Shown here piece by piece: positions 8,961-17,382 of a stretch of 42,959 nucleotides of DNA. Position 1 is the first letter of the stretch. The number at the start of each line of letters is the position of its first letter. The DNA comes from an uncultured Bacteroidales bacterium (GTDB lineage Bacteria > Bacteroidota > Bacteroidia > Bacteroidales > P3), in NCBI GenBank assembly GCA_947168515.1, contig CAMVMF010000026.1, forward strand, positions 1-42,959. The letters run 5' to 3'. Both the position numbers and the translations under genes were made by a program. The notes below the pieces were generated by a model. That model worked only from the letters and a program-made list of their open reading frames with translations, had not been told where the DNA came from and ran no database searches.

Positions 8961-10433
8961 GTGGACGTCAAATTAGACAATCCCATTTATAAAATAGTAG
9001 GTGAAGCAGCCGACAGGCTGGGAGTAAGAGCCTTTGCCGTAGGTGGAGTGGTGCGCGACTATTTCCTGCAGCGTCACTGTACCGACATCGACATCGTATG
9101 CGTAGGCAATGGCATCGAGCTGGCAAAAGCCACGGCAGCATCCATAAGCCCCAACATCGAGGTGGCAGTGTTCAAAAACTTTGGCACCGCCGCCTTTCAT
9201 TACCACCTGGGCGGCGAGACGTGGCAGATAGAGTTTGTGGGAGCCCGGCGTGAGAGCTACAACCGCAACAGTCGCAAACCCATAGTAGAGAATGGCACGT
9301 TGGAGGACGACCAGAACCGACGCGACTTCACCATCAATGCCATGGCCGTATCTGTCAACCACGACACCTTCGGCACCTTGCTAGACCCCTTCGGAGGCAT
9401 CCGCGACCTAGATGCAGGCCTTATCCGCACACCCCTGGACCCCGACATCACATTCAGCGACGACCCTCTGCGCATGATGCGAGCCATTCGCTTTGCCTCG
9501 CAGCTGGGTTTCTACATCCAAGACAGCACCTTCGAGGCCATCCAGCGCAATGCCGAACGCATCAGGATAGTCTCCATGGAGCGCATCACCACCGAGCTGA
9601 ACAAGATAGTGCTCTCGCCCAAACCCTCGGTAGGATTCAAGCTGCTGGAGAAATCGGGGCTGCTGAAGCTTTTCTTTCCCGAATTCTGCAATCTCAAGGG
9701 GGTGGAGACCGTGGAAGGACGCGGACACAAGGACAACTTCTACCACACCCTGGAAGTGGCCGACCATGTGGCCTCTGGCAGTAACGACCTGTGGTTGCGC
9801 TGGGCGGCACTGCTCCACGACATCGGCAAACCTGCTACAAAACACTACGATCCCAAGTTGGGTTGGACCTTTCATGGCCACGAAGTACGGGGCAGCAAAA
9901 TGGTCAAAAAGATATTCACCCGGCTGCGTCTGCCGTTGGACAACAAGATGAAATATGTGGAGAAGTTGGTATTGCTGCACCTGCGTCCCATTATTTTGGC
10001 CGAAGACGAAGTGACCGACTCCGCCGTGCGGAGGCTGCTGTTTGACGCCGGCGACGATATCGACGACCTGATGACGCTGTGCGAAGCCGACATCACCAGC
10101 AAGAACGAAGAGAAGGTGCGCCGATACATGAAGAATTTCAAGATCGTGCGCCAAAAGCTGGTGGAGATAGAAGAGAAAGACCGCATACGCAACTTCCAGC
10201 CCCCAGTCAGCGGAGAGGACATCATGCGCACTTTCGGCATACCGCCCTGTCGGGAGATAGGCACCATCAAAGATGCCATCAAAGACGCCATCCTCGACGG
10301 AGCCATCCCCAACGACCGCCATGCCGCCTGGCAGATGATGTTGGAAAAGGCCGCAGAGCTGGGCCTGGAACCTGTAGGCAATCCGACAACGAATGCAACC
10401 AGCAGTCAGGACTCCCCTGCTGACAAAGCTTAA
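8961..10433 (+). CDS. cca: CCA-adding enzyme / poly(A) polymerase family with HD domain
   Basis: This cytoplasmic enzyme adds or repairs the 3' CCA of tRNAs. The 490-residue product has the class II nucleotidyltransferase core: AVGGVVRD at residues 26-33 and the metal-binding DID at 42-44, then [10 protein letters not shown] (flexible loop) and [18 protein letters not shown], the RNA-binding and neck motifs. An HD phosphohydrolase-type domain follows, with HDIGKP at 286 and HGHEV after it. The start is GTG at 8961, favoured by AAGAGGAAC just upstream. The TAA stop at 10431-10433 forms part of the TTAA duplicated by element C2, which now separates cca from miaA. Pure sequence cannot separate a full CCA-adding enzyme from a poly(A) polymerase. 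Confidence 0.93.
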   Translation: MDVKLDNPIYKIVGEAADRLGVRAFAVGGVVRDYFLQRHCTDIDIVCVGNGIELAKATAASISPNIEVAVFKNFGTAAFHYHLGGETWQIEFVGARRESYNRNSRKPIVENGTLEDDQNRRDFTINAMAVSVNHDTFGTLLDPFGGIRDLDAGLIRTPLDPDITFSDDPLRMMRAIRFASQLGFYIQDSTFEAIQRNAERIRIVSMERITTELNKIVLSPKPSVGFKLLEKSGLLKLFFPEFCNLKGVETVEGRGHKDNFYHTLEVADHVASGSNDLWLRWAALLHDIGKPATKHYDPKLGWTFHGHEVRGSKMVKKIFTRLRLPLDNKMKYVEKLVLLHLRPIILAEDEVTDSAVRRLLFDAGDDIDDLMTLCEADITSKNEEKVRRYMKNFKIVRQKLVEIEEKDRIRNFQPPVSGEDIMRTFGIPPCREIGTIKDAIKDAILDGAIPNDRHAAWQMMLEKAAELGLEPVGNPTTNATSSQDSPADKA

Positions 10434-10631
10434 GAAGACCTCTAAAAATTGCCCCAGAGGGGGCAAACTCTCAATAACCCCGCACAAGGGGTCGCGACCG
10501 GAGGGAGCAACCACTTTCCGGTCGCGACCGGAGGGAGCAACCACTTTCCAATAGTGTGGGGTATACCGAGCAAATACATATTAGCGTGCTGGAGGCACGC
10601 GCTCTCAAAAAACAAATTAATAGGACCCACC
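10434..10631 (+). mobile_element. MITE-like element C2 (198 bp) with TTAA duplication
   Basis: It is flanked by TTAA at 10430-10433 and 10632-10635. The ends (GAAGACCTCTA and TAGGACCCACC) are weaker matches to the family terminus than in A1, D1 and E. The core shares with C1 the hairpins GCCCCAGAGGGGGC and GCGTGCTGGAGGCACGC. The left copy of TTAA contains the stop codon of cca, and the right copy contains the in-frame stop before miaA. Confidence 0.65.
10490..10549 (+). repeat. Perfect 2 x 30-bp tandem repeat inside element C2
   Basis: Units 10490-10519 and 10520-10549 are identical. Each opens with the 10-bp palindrome GGTCGCGACC and ends ACCACTTTCC. The related element C1 lacks this insert, so it was gained within C2. 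Confidence 0.9.
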
Positions 10632-10644
10632 TTAAAAAAGATCT

Positions 10645-11505
10645 ATTATCAAAAGACTACATTTCATACTAGGACCCACCGCCTCGGGCAAGACCGCCCT
10701 AGCCATCAAACGGGCTAGGCAATGGGATACTGAGATTGTATCCTGTGACTCCCGCCAGTTTTATACCGAACTAAACATTGGGGTTGCAAGACCTTCGGAA
10801 GCCGAGTTGGCTGCTGCCAAGCACCATTTCATAGCCTGCCGTTCGGCCGTAGAGCCCTACAATGTCTATGACTATGAGCAGGAAGCACTAGCCTGCATAG
10901 AGAAGCTGTTTCAAACCCACGACACCGTAGTGGCTGTTGGGGGCAGTGGGCTCTACATCGACGCCCTCCGGCAGGGCATCTCCCTTCTCCCCGACCCTGC
11001 CCCAGGGTTGAGAGAAGAGTTGCAAAAGAAACTGCGGGAAGAAGGCATCGGCAGCCTTCGTACCATGTTGCGCATACTGGACCCTGACTACTATTTCCGA
11101 GTAGACCTAGCCAACGGAGTCCGCATCCAGCGGGCATTGGAAGTGACCCTCACCGCTGGCATACCCTACAGCCAGTTGGTCAACCAACCTGCACGGCCCC
11201 GGCCTTTTGAAATAACGGTAGAAGTCATCCACCGCGATCGCGACGAACTGCGGTGGCGGATCGACACACGCGTCACCCAGATGCTGGAGGAAGGACTGGA
11301 AGAAGAAGCCGCCAGCGTCTTCCACCTCCGTCACCTCAACACCCTCAACACCGTAGGATACAAAGAATTTTTTGCCCTATGGGAAGCCAATGGTGAGCCC
11401 TTCGTACTCACAGAAGTCCAACGCCAAGCAGTGGCTACTGCCATCAAGCTCAACACATGGCATTATGCAAAAAAACAACTCACCTGGCTGAAGAAAAAGG
11501 CATGA
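10645..11505 (+). CDS. miaA: tRNA dimethylallyltransferase MiaA, probable ATT start
   Basis: MiaA transfers a dimethylallyl group to N6 of A37 in tRNAs reading UNN codons. With the start used here the protein has 286 residues, near the family's usual 300. The P-loop GPTASGKT (residues 10-17), DSRQFY, the HHF motif, GGSGLYIDAL, RIQRALEV and GYKEFF follow in the usual order. The frame is open only from the TAA at 10633-10635; between that and the P-loop there is no ATG, GTG or TTG, and the first in-frame TTG (10807) lies beyond the catalytic motifs. The best initiator is ATT at 10645, followed by ATC, giving (M)IKRLHFILGPT. ATC at 10648 is the alternative. Element C2 lies directly upstream. Confidence 0.9.
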   Translation: MIKRLHFILGPTASGKTALAIKRARQWDTEIVSCDSRQFYTELNIGVARPSEAELAAAKHHFIACRSAVEPYNVYDYEQEALACIEKLFQTHDTVVAVGGSGLYIDALRQGISLLPDPAPGLREELQKKLREEGIGSLRTMLRILDPDYYFRVDLANGVRIQRALEVTLTAGIPYSQLVNQPARPRPFEITVEVIHRDRDELRWRIDTRVTQMLEEGLEEEAASVFHLRHLNTLNTVGYKEFFALWEANGEPFVLTEVQRQAVATAIKLNTWHYAKKQLTWLKKKA

Positions 11506-12020
11506 TGCATAAAAAAACTGAGTCTGACGAACTTTTGTGCGTAGAGAAAACCTTCCGAAAAGCTCATCGGACTCCGAATCGCAACCAGCTGCCGTTCAAA
11601 TAGTCGCAACAGTAGCGGCTACAAGACGCCGTATGGGTCAGTACCATTGAACCCACACGGCGCCCACCAGCTTGAGTCTCTTTTTTTGAGTCGCTGCCTA
11701 GTCTCGGAGAAAGGAACGTTTTCGTTAAGCCGAACGCAGAGGGCAAAACACGAAGTGTTTGCACTATGCTGAGGCGAGAAAACGACTCATGAAATGGAAC
11801 ACCACCAAGCTGGTGATACAGTAGGTACCGAACCATAGCCTGCGGCGAAGGGCGCGGGCACCGCCACGATGGTGCGGACGCTTTCATGCATCCGCGCCAT
11901 CGTCTATTATCAGCCACTACGATTCATGACCACCGAGGCAATCAGGATTGCGGGGAGCGAATAAACCTATTTTTTTTAGATCGTCAGGAAACAGTAATCC
12001 GATAAGCTGCAGCCAAGAAA
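11506..12020. other. Gap with strong hairpins, no gene recognised
   Basis: This 515-bp gap holds repeat B copy 3 and two long dyads. The first, 11625-11664, has 14-nt arms that pair fully on the minus strand if two G-U pairs are allowed. The second, 11866-11903, has 13-nt arms (ACGATGGTGCGGA and TCCGCGCCATCGT) with one G-U pair on the plus strand. GCAATC-AG-GATTGC lies near 11938-11951. Base composition is more GC-rich than other gaps. It may hold an unannotated RNA, a decayed gene or repeats; I see no convincing promoter or frame. Confidence 0.45.
11717..11784 (-). repeat. 68-bp hairpin repeat B, copy 3 (inverted)
   Basis: On the minus strand it reads CGTTTTCTCGCCTCAGC to GAAAACG like copy 2, with the internal hairpin GCAAACAC-TTC-GTGTTTTGC. 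Shared sequence extends to about 11712-11799. Confidence 0.75.
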
Positions 12021-12043
12021 AAATCTGACAAACTGTCAGATTT
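12021..12043. promoter_or_regulatory. Perfect palindrome upstream of dnaG, possible operator or terminator stem
   Basis: AAATCTGACA-AAC-TGTCAGATTT has 10-bp arms and a 3-bp centre. It ends 6 bp before the -7 box at 12050, covering the spacer and -33 region, where a repressor would block RNA polymerase. As an RNA it would also make a stem with a short U-rich tail, so a terminator is the alternative. Confidence 0.5.
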
Positions 12044-12049
12044 ATTTTG

Positions 12050-12057
12050 TATCTTTG
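12050..12057 (+). promoter_or_regulatory. -7 box of the dnaG operon promoter
   Basis: TATCTTTG followed by C fits TAnnTTTG. It lies 48 bp before the dnaG ATG. Confidence 0.65.
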
Positions 12058-12105
12058 CATTTTGGATTCCGACAAAAGGATTCGTCATAATACACACACA
12101 GAGAA

Positions 12106-14169
12106 ATGATTAACAAGGAGACCATAGACCGTATAATGGATGCCGTCCACATCGAGGAGGTGATAGGCGAGTTTGTGTCGTTGAAAAAAAGGGGTGCCAA
12201 CCATATCGGCTGCTGCCCCTTCCACAACGAGAAGACGCCCTCGTTCTATGTCTCCCCCAGCAAGGGGATCTTCAAATGCTTTGGCTGCGGCAAGTCGGGC
12301 AACGCCGTGGGCTTTCTGATGGAGCATGAGCACTACACCTACCCCGAAGCGTTGCGCTATCTGGCCCGGAAATACAACATAGAGATAGAGGAAGAGGAGA
12401 TGACTGAGGAACAGAAAGAACGCCAGAATGAGCGCGACGGACTGTTCCATGTGAGTGAGTTTGCGCAGAAATACTTTGCCGACCTGCTATACAACGACGA
12501 GATGGGCCGTGCCATAGGGTTGAGTTATTTCCACCAGCGCGGCATGAGCGACGAAATCATCAAGACCTTCGGGTTGGGCTATTGCAAAGACCAGTGGAGC
12601 GACTTCACCGACCATGCCCGAAAAAACGGCTATTCGGACCAGGTGTTGGAAAAAACGGGACTGACCATATACAAAGAAGACGGCAAGGTGTACGACCGTT
12701 TTCGCGGCCGCGTGATGTTTCCGATATACAGTATCTCGGGACGTGTGATGGGCTTTAGCGGCCGTGTGCTCTCCAAAGAAAAGCAGGCGGCCAAGTATGT
12801 CAACTCGCCGGACTCTGAGATATACGACAAGAGCCACACGCTCTACGGTCTATTCCAAGCCAAGAACGCCATCAGCAGGGCTGACAAATGCTACCTTGTG
12901 GAAGGCAATGTGGATGTGGTGTCGATGCACCAGAGCGGTGTATGCAACACCGTTGCTTCCTGCGGCACCTCCCTCACCAATGAGCAGATACGCCTCATCA
13001 AACGCTACACGCCCAACGTAACGGTGCTCTATGACGGTGACTCTGCCGGCATCAAGGCGGCCTTGCGGGCCGTGAACCTACTATTCGAAGAGGGCATGCA
13101 TGTGCGCGTGGTGTTGTTTCCCGACGGCGAAGACCCCGACAGCTACGCCCAAAAATACGGTTCGACCCAACTGCAGGAATATCTGTCCACCCACGAAGAG
13201 AATTTCGTCAAATTCAAGACCCGCGTACTGCTCGACGACGTGCAGAGCGACCCCATCCGCAAGACCGAAGTACTGAAGGAGATCGTCCACACCATTGCCT
13301 TGGTGCCCGACATGTTGGAGCGGCAGGAATATATAAGCGAAACGGCCTTCAGGCTGCGGATGTCGGAGCAGGTGCTCACCCAAGAATTGGCCAAGACCAT
13401 GGCCAGCAATGCCCAAAAGGCATGGAAGGAGGAGAACCGCCGTCAGCAGCAGGCCCAGCAGGCAACAGGCGGGCAGCCCACGGCCAACAGCCAGCCCAGT
13501 GCACCCGGTCCCGGCATACCGCCCCCATTGATGCCTGAAGCCGACGACTATGAGGCCACGGTTTTCGCCAAGACCTACTCGGCCCCACCGCAGACAGTGC
13601 CCACGCAGAATTCGGCTGAAGCGCAGGAGAAACACCTTATCTCGCTGCTGCTGAACCACGGGGGCAAAAAAGTCTTTATCGAAATACTAAACGAAAACAA
13701 CGAACCCGAAGAAACGGCCGCAACCATAGCAGAGGTGATTGTGGACGAGGTGAGCGGCGACGACCTGACATTTGACAACCCGGTCTATCAAAGCATCTTC
13801 ACACTCTTCCGCGAAGCGGTGGACAGTCAGCGTCCGCTCCCCGATGCCAACCTCTTTGCCATGCACGAAGACAACATGCTACGCAACACGGCATTGTCGC
13901 TGATGATAAACTCATACTCCATTAGCAAACAATGGTACGAGAAGAAGCACATTGCCGTACCCCAGATAGAGACGCACCTGAAAGAGGACCTGGAGCAGTC
14001 CATCCTCTCCTTCAAACAGAAAAAAATAGACCAAAAGCTGGAAGCCAATAGTTATCAGCTGCGCGAAAGCAAGAACGAAGACGACATCATGATTCTCATG
14101 GCCGAACGCCAGCAACTGACCGAATTGAGAAAAGCCGTCTGCGAGAAGCTCAACCGCGTCTTTGCCTGA
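12106..14169 (+). CDS. dnaG: DNA primase
   Basis: DnaG makes RNA primers at the replication fork. The 687-residue product has the CHC2 zinc finger at residues 37-61 (Cys37, His40, Cys58, Cys61), a catalytic TOPRIM fold with VEGNVDVV near 265 and YDGDSAG at 309-315, and the core motif GRVMFPIYSISGRVMGFSGR between them. A Gln/Pro/Ala-rich linker (about 440-490) leads to a divergent C-terminal helicase-binding region that is longer than in E. coli primase (581 residues). ATG 12106 is the natural start, as residues 1-30 match the family N-terminus. A sigma-54 activator and aroA follow on the same strand. Confidence 0.97.
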   Translation: MINKETIDRIMDAVHIEEVIGEFVSLKKRGANHIGCCPFHNEKTPSFYVSPSKGIFKCFGCGKSGNAVGFLMEHEHYTYPEALRYLARKYNIEIEEEEMTEEQKERQNERDGLFHVSEFAQKYFADLLYNDEMGRAIGLSYFHQRGMSDEIIKTFGLGYCKDQWSDFTDHARKNGYSDQVLEKTGLTIYKEDGKVYDRFRGRVMFPIYSISGRVMGFSGRVLSKEKQAAKYVNSPDSEIYDKSHTLYGLFQAKNAISRADKCYLVEGNVDVVSMHQSGVCNTVASCGTSLTNEQIRLIKRYTPNVTVLYDGDSAGIKAALRAVNLLFEEGMHVRVVLFPDGEDPDSYAQKYGSTQLQEYLSTHEENFVKFKTRVLLDDVQSDPIRKTEVLKEIVHTIALVPDMLERQEYISETAFRLRMSEQVLTQELAKTMASNAQKAWKEENRRQQQAQQATGGQPTANSQPSAPGPGIPPPLMPEADDYEATVFAKTYSAPPQTVPTQNSAEAQEKHLISLLLNHGGKKVFIEILNENNEPEETAATIAEVIVDEVSGDDLTFDNPVYQSIFTLFREAVDSQRPLPDANLFAMHEDNMLRNTALSLMINSYSISKQWYEKKHIAVPQIETHLKEDLEQSILSFKQKKIDQKLEANSYQLRESKNEDDIMILMAERQQLTELRKAVCEKLNRVFA

Positions 14170-14232
14170 CAAGCCTCAGCTAAAACTAAGATAAACCTGA
14201 CCACTGACGAACGCTACAAAAGAAAAAACAAG

Positions 14233-15525
14233 ATGGATTTAAACACACTGAAATTACGATACGGTATCATTGGCAACGACCCCAAGTTGCTGATGGCTCT
14301 CCACAAGGCCATCCAAGTGGCCCCCACCGACCTCAGCATCCTCATCAACGGAGAGAGCGGGGTCGGCAAGGATGTCTTCTCCCGCATCATACACGAAAAC
14401 AGCCTACGCAAGCATGCCAAACAAGGCAAGGGGCTGGTGTCGGTCAACTGCGGTGCCATTCCCGAAGGCACTATAGAGAGTGAGCTTTTCGGCCATGTAA
14501 AAGGAGCTTTCACCGGAGCCGACCGCAACCGCAAAGGATATTTTGAAGAGGCCGACGGCGGCACCATCTTCTTGGACGAGATTGGGGAGCTGCCCCTGTC
14601 GATGCAGGTGAAGCTGTTGCGAGTGCTGGAGAACGGCGAGATCATCCCCGTAGGGTCGTCCACGGCCCAGAAGGTGAACGTCAGGGTGGTGGCGGCCACA
14701 AATGTGGACCTGGTTGCCGCCGTGCGCAACGGTCGCTTCCGCGAGGACCTCTACTACCGCCTGCAGCAGATTTCCATCGTCATACCTCCGTTGCGGGAAC
14801 GCAAGGACGACATACCGCTGCTCTTCCGCAAATTCAGCAGCGACGTGGCAGAGAAATACCACATGCCGCCCATATTCCTCACCGAAGACGGACGCGAGTA
14901 CCTGATGAACTATCCATGGTACGGCAATATCCGCGAACTGAAGAATGTCACGGAACAGGTGGCCGTGGTAGAAACCGAACGCAACATCAGCCGTGCCATT
15001 TTGGAGAACTACATGAGCTATGTGCCTGAGGAGAAAATGCCCACCATCTATAGTGGTGGCGGTGGGGGAAACGAGGGTAGCAGCATCACCGACCGCGAGC
15101 TCCTGCTCAAAGCCCTTTCCATGGGCCAAATGATCAATGAGCTGCGCAGCGAGATCAACGAACTGCGCCATGTTGTCACCCAGTTGGCACAGGGCATCCC
15201 TCTGGGAGAGAACGCCACAGCCGTCGCACCCAACATTTCCACGCCGGTGCATCCGGACTACTCACTGATAGAGTCGCCCCATACCACTAATGACAATGCC
15301 TTCCACGTCATCCATCCCACCCACTCAGAAAAGCCCGAAGAAGAGTTTTTCCAAGACTCAGAAGTTGTAGAAGACGAGCCCTTGGCACTGGAAGAGCGCG
15401 AAAAGAGAGCCATCCGGCTGGCCTTGGAACGCCATGGGGGCAAACGGACGGCTGCCGCCAAGGAGCTCCACATCAGTGAGCGCACCCTCTATCGGAAAAT
15501 CAAGGAGTACGACATCGACGTATGA
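14233..15525 (+). CDS. Sigma-54-dependent transcriptional activator without receiver domain
   Basis: The 430-residue product is a bacterial enhancer-binding protein: an AAA+ ATPase that remodels RNA polymerase carrying sigma-54. It has Walker A GESGVGKD near residue 40, the sigma-54 contact loop GAFTGA, Walker B GGTIFLDEIGEL, and arginine-finger region REDLYYRL, with PWYGNIREL in the lid. The C-terminus is a Fis-type helix-turn-helix (ALERHGGKRTAAAKELHISERTLYRKIKEY). The N-terminal sensory domain usual in the family is absent: the ATPase starts almost at residue 1. Between ATPase and helix-turn-helix (about 275-385) lies a Gly-rich and Pro/Asn-rich linker with a short coiled-coil-like stretch. 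It may be constitutive or controlled by a partner. Its stop overlaps aroA by 4 bp (ATGA). Targets are not visible. Confidence 0.92.
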   Translation: MDLNTLKLRYGIIGNDPKLLMALHKAIQVAPTDLSILINGESGVGKDVFSRIIHENSLRKHAKQGKGLVSVNCGAIPEGTIESELFGHVKGAFTGADRNRKGYFEEADGGTIFLDEIGELPLSMQVKLLRVLENGEIIPVGSSTAQKVNVRVVAATNVDLVAAVRNGRFREDLYYRLQQISIVIPPLRERKDDIPLLFRKFSSDVAEKYHMPPIFLTEDGREYLMNYPWYGNIRELKNVTEQVAVVETERNISRAILENYMSYVPEEKMPTIYSGGGGGNEGSSITDRELLLKALSMGQMINELRSEINELRHVVTQLAQGIPLGENATAVAPNISTPVHPDYSLIESPHTTNDNAFHVIHPTHSEKPEEEFFQDSEVVEDEPLALEEREKRAIRLALERHGGKRTAAAKELHISERTLYRKIKEYDIDV

Positions 15526-16778
15526 AAACCAACGACCTCCACATTGTTCTGCCGGCCTCGAAAAGTATTAGCAACCGCTGGCTGATACTCAACCATGTGG
15601 CTGGGTCGCCCTTTGTATTGCGCAAACTATCAGAATCGGACGACACACAACTGCTGCAAGCCCTACTGACACAGTTGAAAAACGGGCACTCCAATCGCTA
15701 CTACTGTTACAATGCGGGCACGGTGGCCCGATTTATGATGGCGCTGCTGGCCCTCACGCCTGGCAAACACATACTCACCGGCGACAGCCGCCTTCTGGAG
15801 CGTCCCATGGCACCCCTCATTAACTGCCTGAAGGGGATGGGGTGCCAAATCGTATGCGAAGGGGAAGAGGGGTATCTGCCCGTGAGCATTGAGGGAAGCA
15901 TCCCCGACCACAAGATGGCCGAGATAGACCCCGTGGCCAGCAGCCAGTTTGTCAGTGCCATGATGCTGGTAGGGCCGCTACTGCCTAACGGCATCACCCT
16001 TACGCTCACGGGGCGGGCATCCTCAAGACCTTATATAGAAATGACACGCTCCATCCTCAACTTTGCCGGGATAGAGACGACCGTGAGTGCCAACAACCGA
16101 GTCTACCGTGTGGAGCCTCTGCCCACCGTCAGGCTGAAACGCCGGGTGATAGAGGCAGAACGCGACTGGACGGCGGCCTCGTACATTTACGCCGCTGCGG
16201 CACTCCTGCCTGGGGTACGGATGCGGATGCAGGGACTGTCGCTGCACTCCAGCCAAGGCGACAAGATCGTAGCAGAAATCTTTGAACACTTTGGAGTGAA
16301 GACCCACGAAGTGAAGTCGCCCTACCATCCCAACATACACTCCATCACCATTGAGGGTACAGGCCTTCACGACAATATGTTCGAATATAATTTCCAAGAC
16401 TACCCCGACCTAGTGCCTGCCGTTGCCACCACCTGCGCCGCACTGGGCATCAACGCACGACTCAAAGGGACAAAAAACCTTCGTTATAAAGAATCGGACC
16501 GTCTGGCCGCCCTGCAGACCGAGCTAAAGAAAATGGGAGGCCGGATGTCCATCTCCAACCGAGTTGCCGCCATCGCACCAACAGAGCTCCATCCCACAGA
16601 AACGGTGAGCGACCATAACGACCATCGCATAGCCATGGCTTTTGGCATTCTGTCGTTGAAATATCCCAACATAAAGATAGACAATCCCGACGTTGTGAGT
16701 AAATCCTTCCCCAAATTCTGGGAACAGCTCAAACTAATCCGTAAAGCAGCAGGCCTGCCAGCCCAGAGCCCAGCATGA
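15522..16778 (+). CDS. aroA: 3-phosphoshikimate 1-carboxyvinyltransferase (EPSP synthase)
   Basis: AroA joins phosphoenolpyruvate to shikimate-3-phosphate in the shikimate route to aromatic amino acids. The 418-residue product has PASKSISNRWLIL at its N-terminus, NAGTVARF (usually NAGTAxRF), RPMAPLINCLKGMG, SSQFVSAMML, KGTKNLRYKESDRL and DHNDHRIAMAF, all in family order. The start overlaps the upstream regulator by 4 bp. The 3' end overlaps the convergent chromate-transporter gene by 50 bp. Linkage of aroA to an enhancer-binding protein raises the chance that aroA is co-expressed with it rather than controlled by it. Confidence 0.95.
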   Translation: MKTNDLHIVLPASKSISNRWLILNHVAGSPFVLRKLSESDDTQLLQALLTQLKNGHSNRYYCYNAGTVARFMMALLALTPGKHILTGDSRLLERPMAPLINCLKGMGCQIVCEGEEGYLPVSIEGSIPDHKMAEIDPVASSQFVSAMMLVGPLLPNGITLTLTGRASSRPYIEMTRSILNFAGIETTVSANNRVYRVEPLPTVRLKRRVIEAERDWTAASYIYAAAALLPGVRMRMQGLSLHSSQGDKIVAEIFEHFGVKTHEVKSPYHPNIHSITIEGTGLHDNMFEYNFQDYPDLVPAVATTCAALGINARLKGTKNLRYKESDRLAALQTELKKMGGRMSISNRVAAIAPTELHPTETVSDHNDHRIAMAFGILSLKYPNIKIDNPDVVSKSFPKFWEQLKLIRKAAGLPAQSPA

Positions 16779-17304
16779 GCCAAATAGGACTCTGTTTCCT
16801 CATTGAAAGAACGAAGACCAGCACAAAGATAACGATACTGGCTATAAAATGCAAACTGACAGCCGGCTGGCCAAAACTTTCCACCGTTGCCAGCTGCAAA
16901 GCAGCAGCGGCAATGATGCCCACCACCACAATGCGCAACAGCTGGAACACACTGTTGACGTAGTGGTTGGAGCGATATCGCTGCAGAAAACGCACCACAC
17001 AAATCATCAGTAACACCGGCAACAATATGACAGCAAAGGAGGCCAACAAGGAACCCACTATAGCAAGTCCGTGGCCATAACCGGCGTTCAGTACAGCGGT
17101 ATAACCCGTATAGGTGGCCGTATTGATGCCGATAGGCCCCGGCGTCATCTGCGACACGGCCAGGATATCGGTATACTCCTGCGTGGTGAGCCAATGGTGG
17201 TGCACGGTCACCTCATTCTGAATCAACGCCACCATGGCTGCCCCACCGCCAAAGGTGAAGAGACCGATTTTGAGGAAAGTCCAAAAAAGTTGGAGAAATA
17301 TCAT
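16729..17304 (-). CDS. Chromate-transporter family half protein (second of the pair)
   Basis: The product of about 191 residues is a single CHR-type domain: LFWTFLKIGLFTFGGGAAMVALIQ, then SQMTPGPIGINTATYTGY, followed by four to five membrane segments. It belongs to the short-chain ChrA type, in which two half-length proteins encoded side by side form the transporter in the inner membrane. The substrate may be chromate or another anion; the family is poorly characterised in anaerobes. I use ATG 17304; a GTG at 17313 is possible, but the ATG aligns with the start of the upstream paralogue. Its last 50 bp overlap aroA on the opposite strand. Confidence 0.88.
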   Translation of the reverse strand: MIFLQLFWTFLKIGLFTFGGGAAMVALIQNEVTVHHHWLTTQEYTDILAVSQMTPGPIGINTATYTGYTAVLNAGYGHGLAIVGSLLASFAVILLPVLLMICVVRFLQRYRSNHYVNSVFQLLRIVVVGIIAAAALQLATVESFGQPAVSLHFIASIVIFVLVFVLSMRKQSPIWLMLGSGLAGLLLYGLV

Positions 17305-17382
17305 AAGGTACACAGGTTAAGGGGTAGAAACATCCGCAAGGCTATTATTTGTCATTTAATGGTTTTTGCAACTATTTTTTTA

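Noticed and set aside
9408-10544. 378-codon minus-strand frame opposite cca
   Set aside because: Antisense shadow of a highly conserved gene; the composition is typical of reverse-strand reading and it runs through element C2.
11564-11917. 117-codon minus-strand frame in the gap before dnaG
   Set aside because: The middle is repeat B; the rest has low-complexity Arg/Pro/Ser composition and spans the hairpins. No start signal.
14404-15252. 282-codon minus-strand frame opposite the sigma-54 activator
   Set aside because: Shadow of a gene with clear catalytic motifs on the plus strand.
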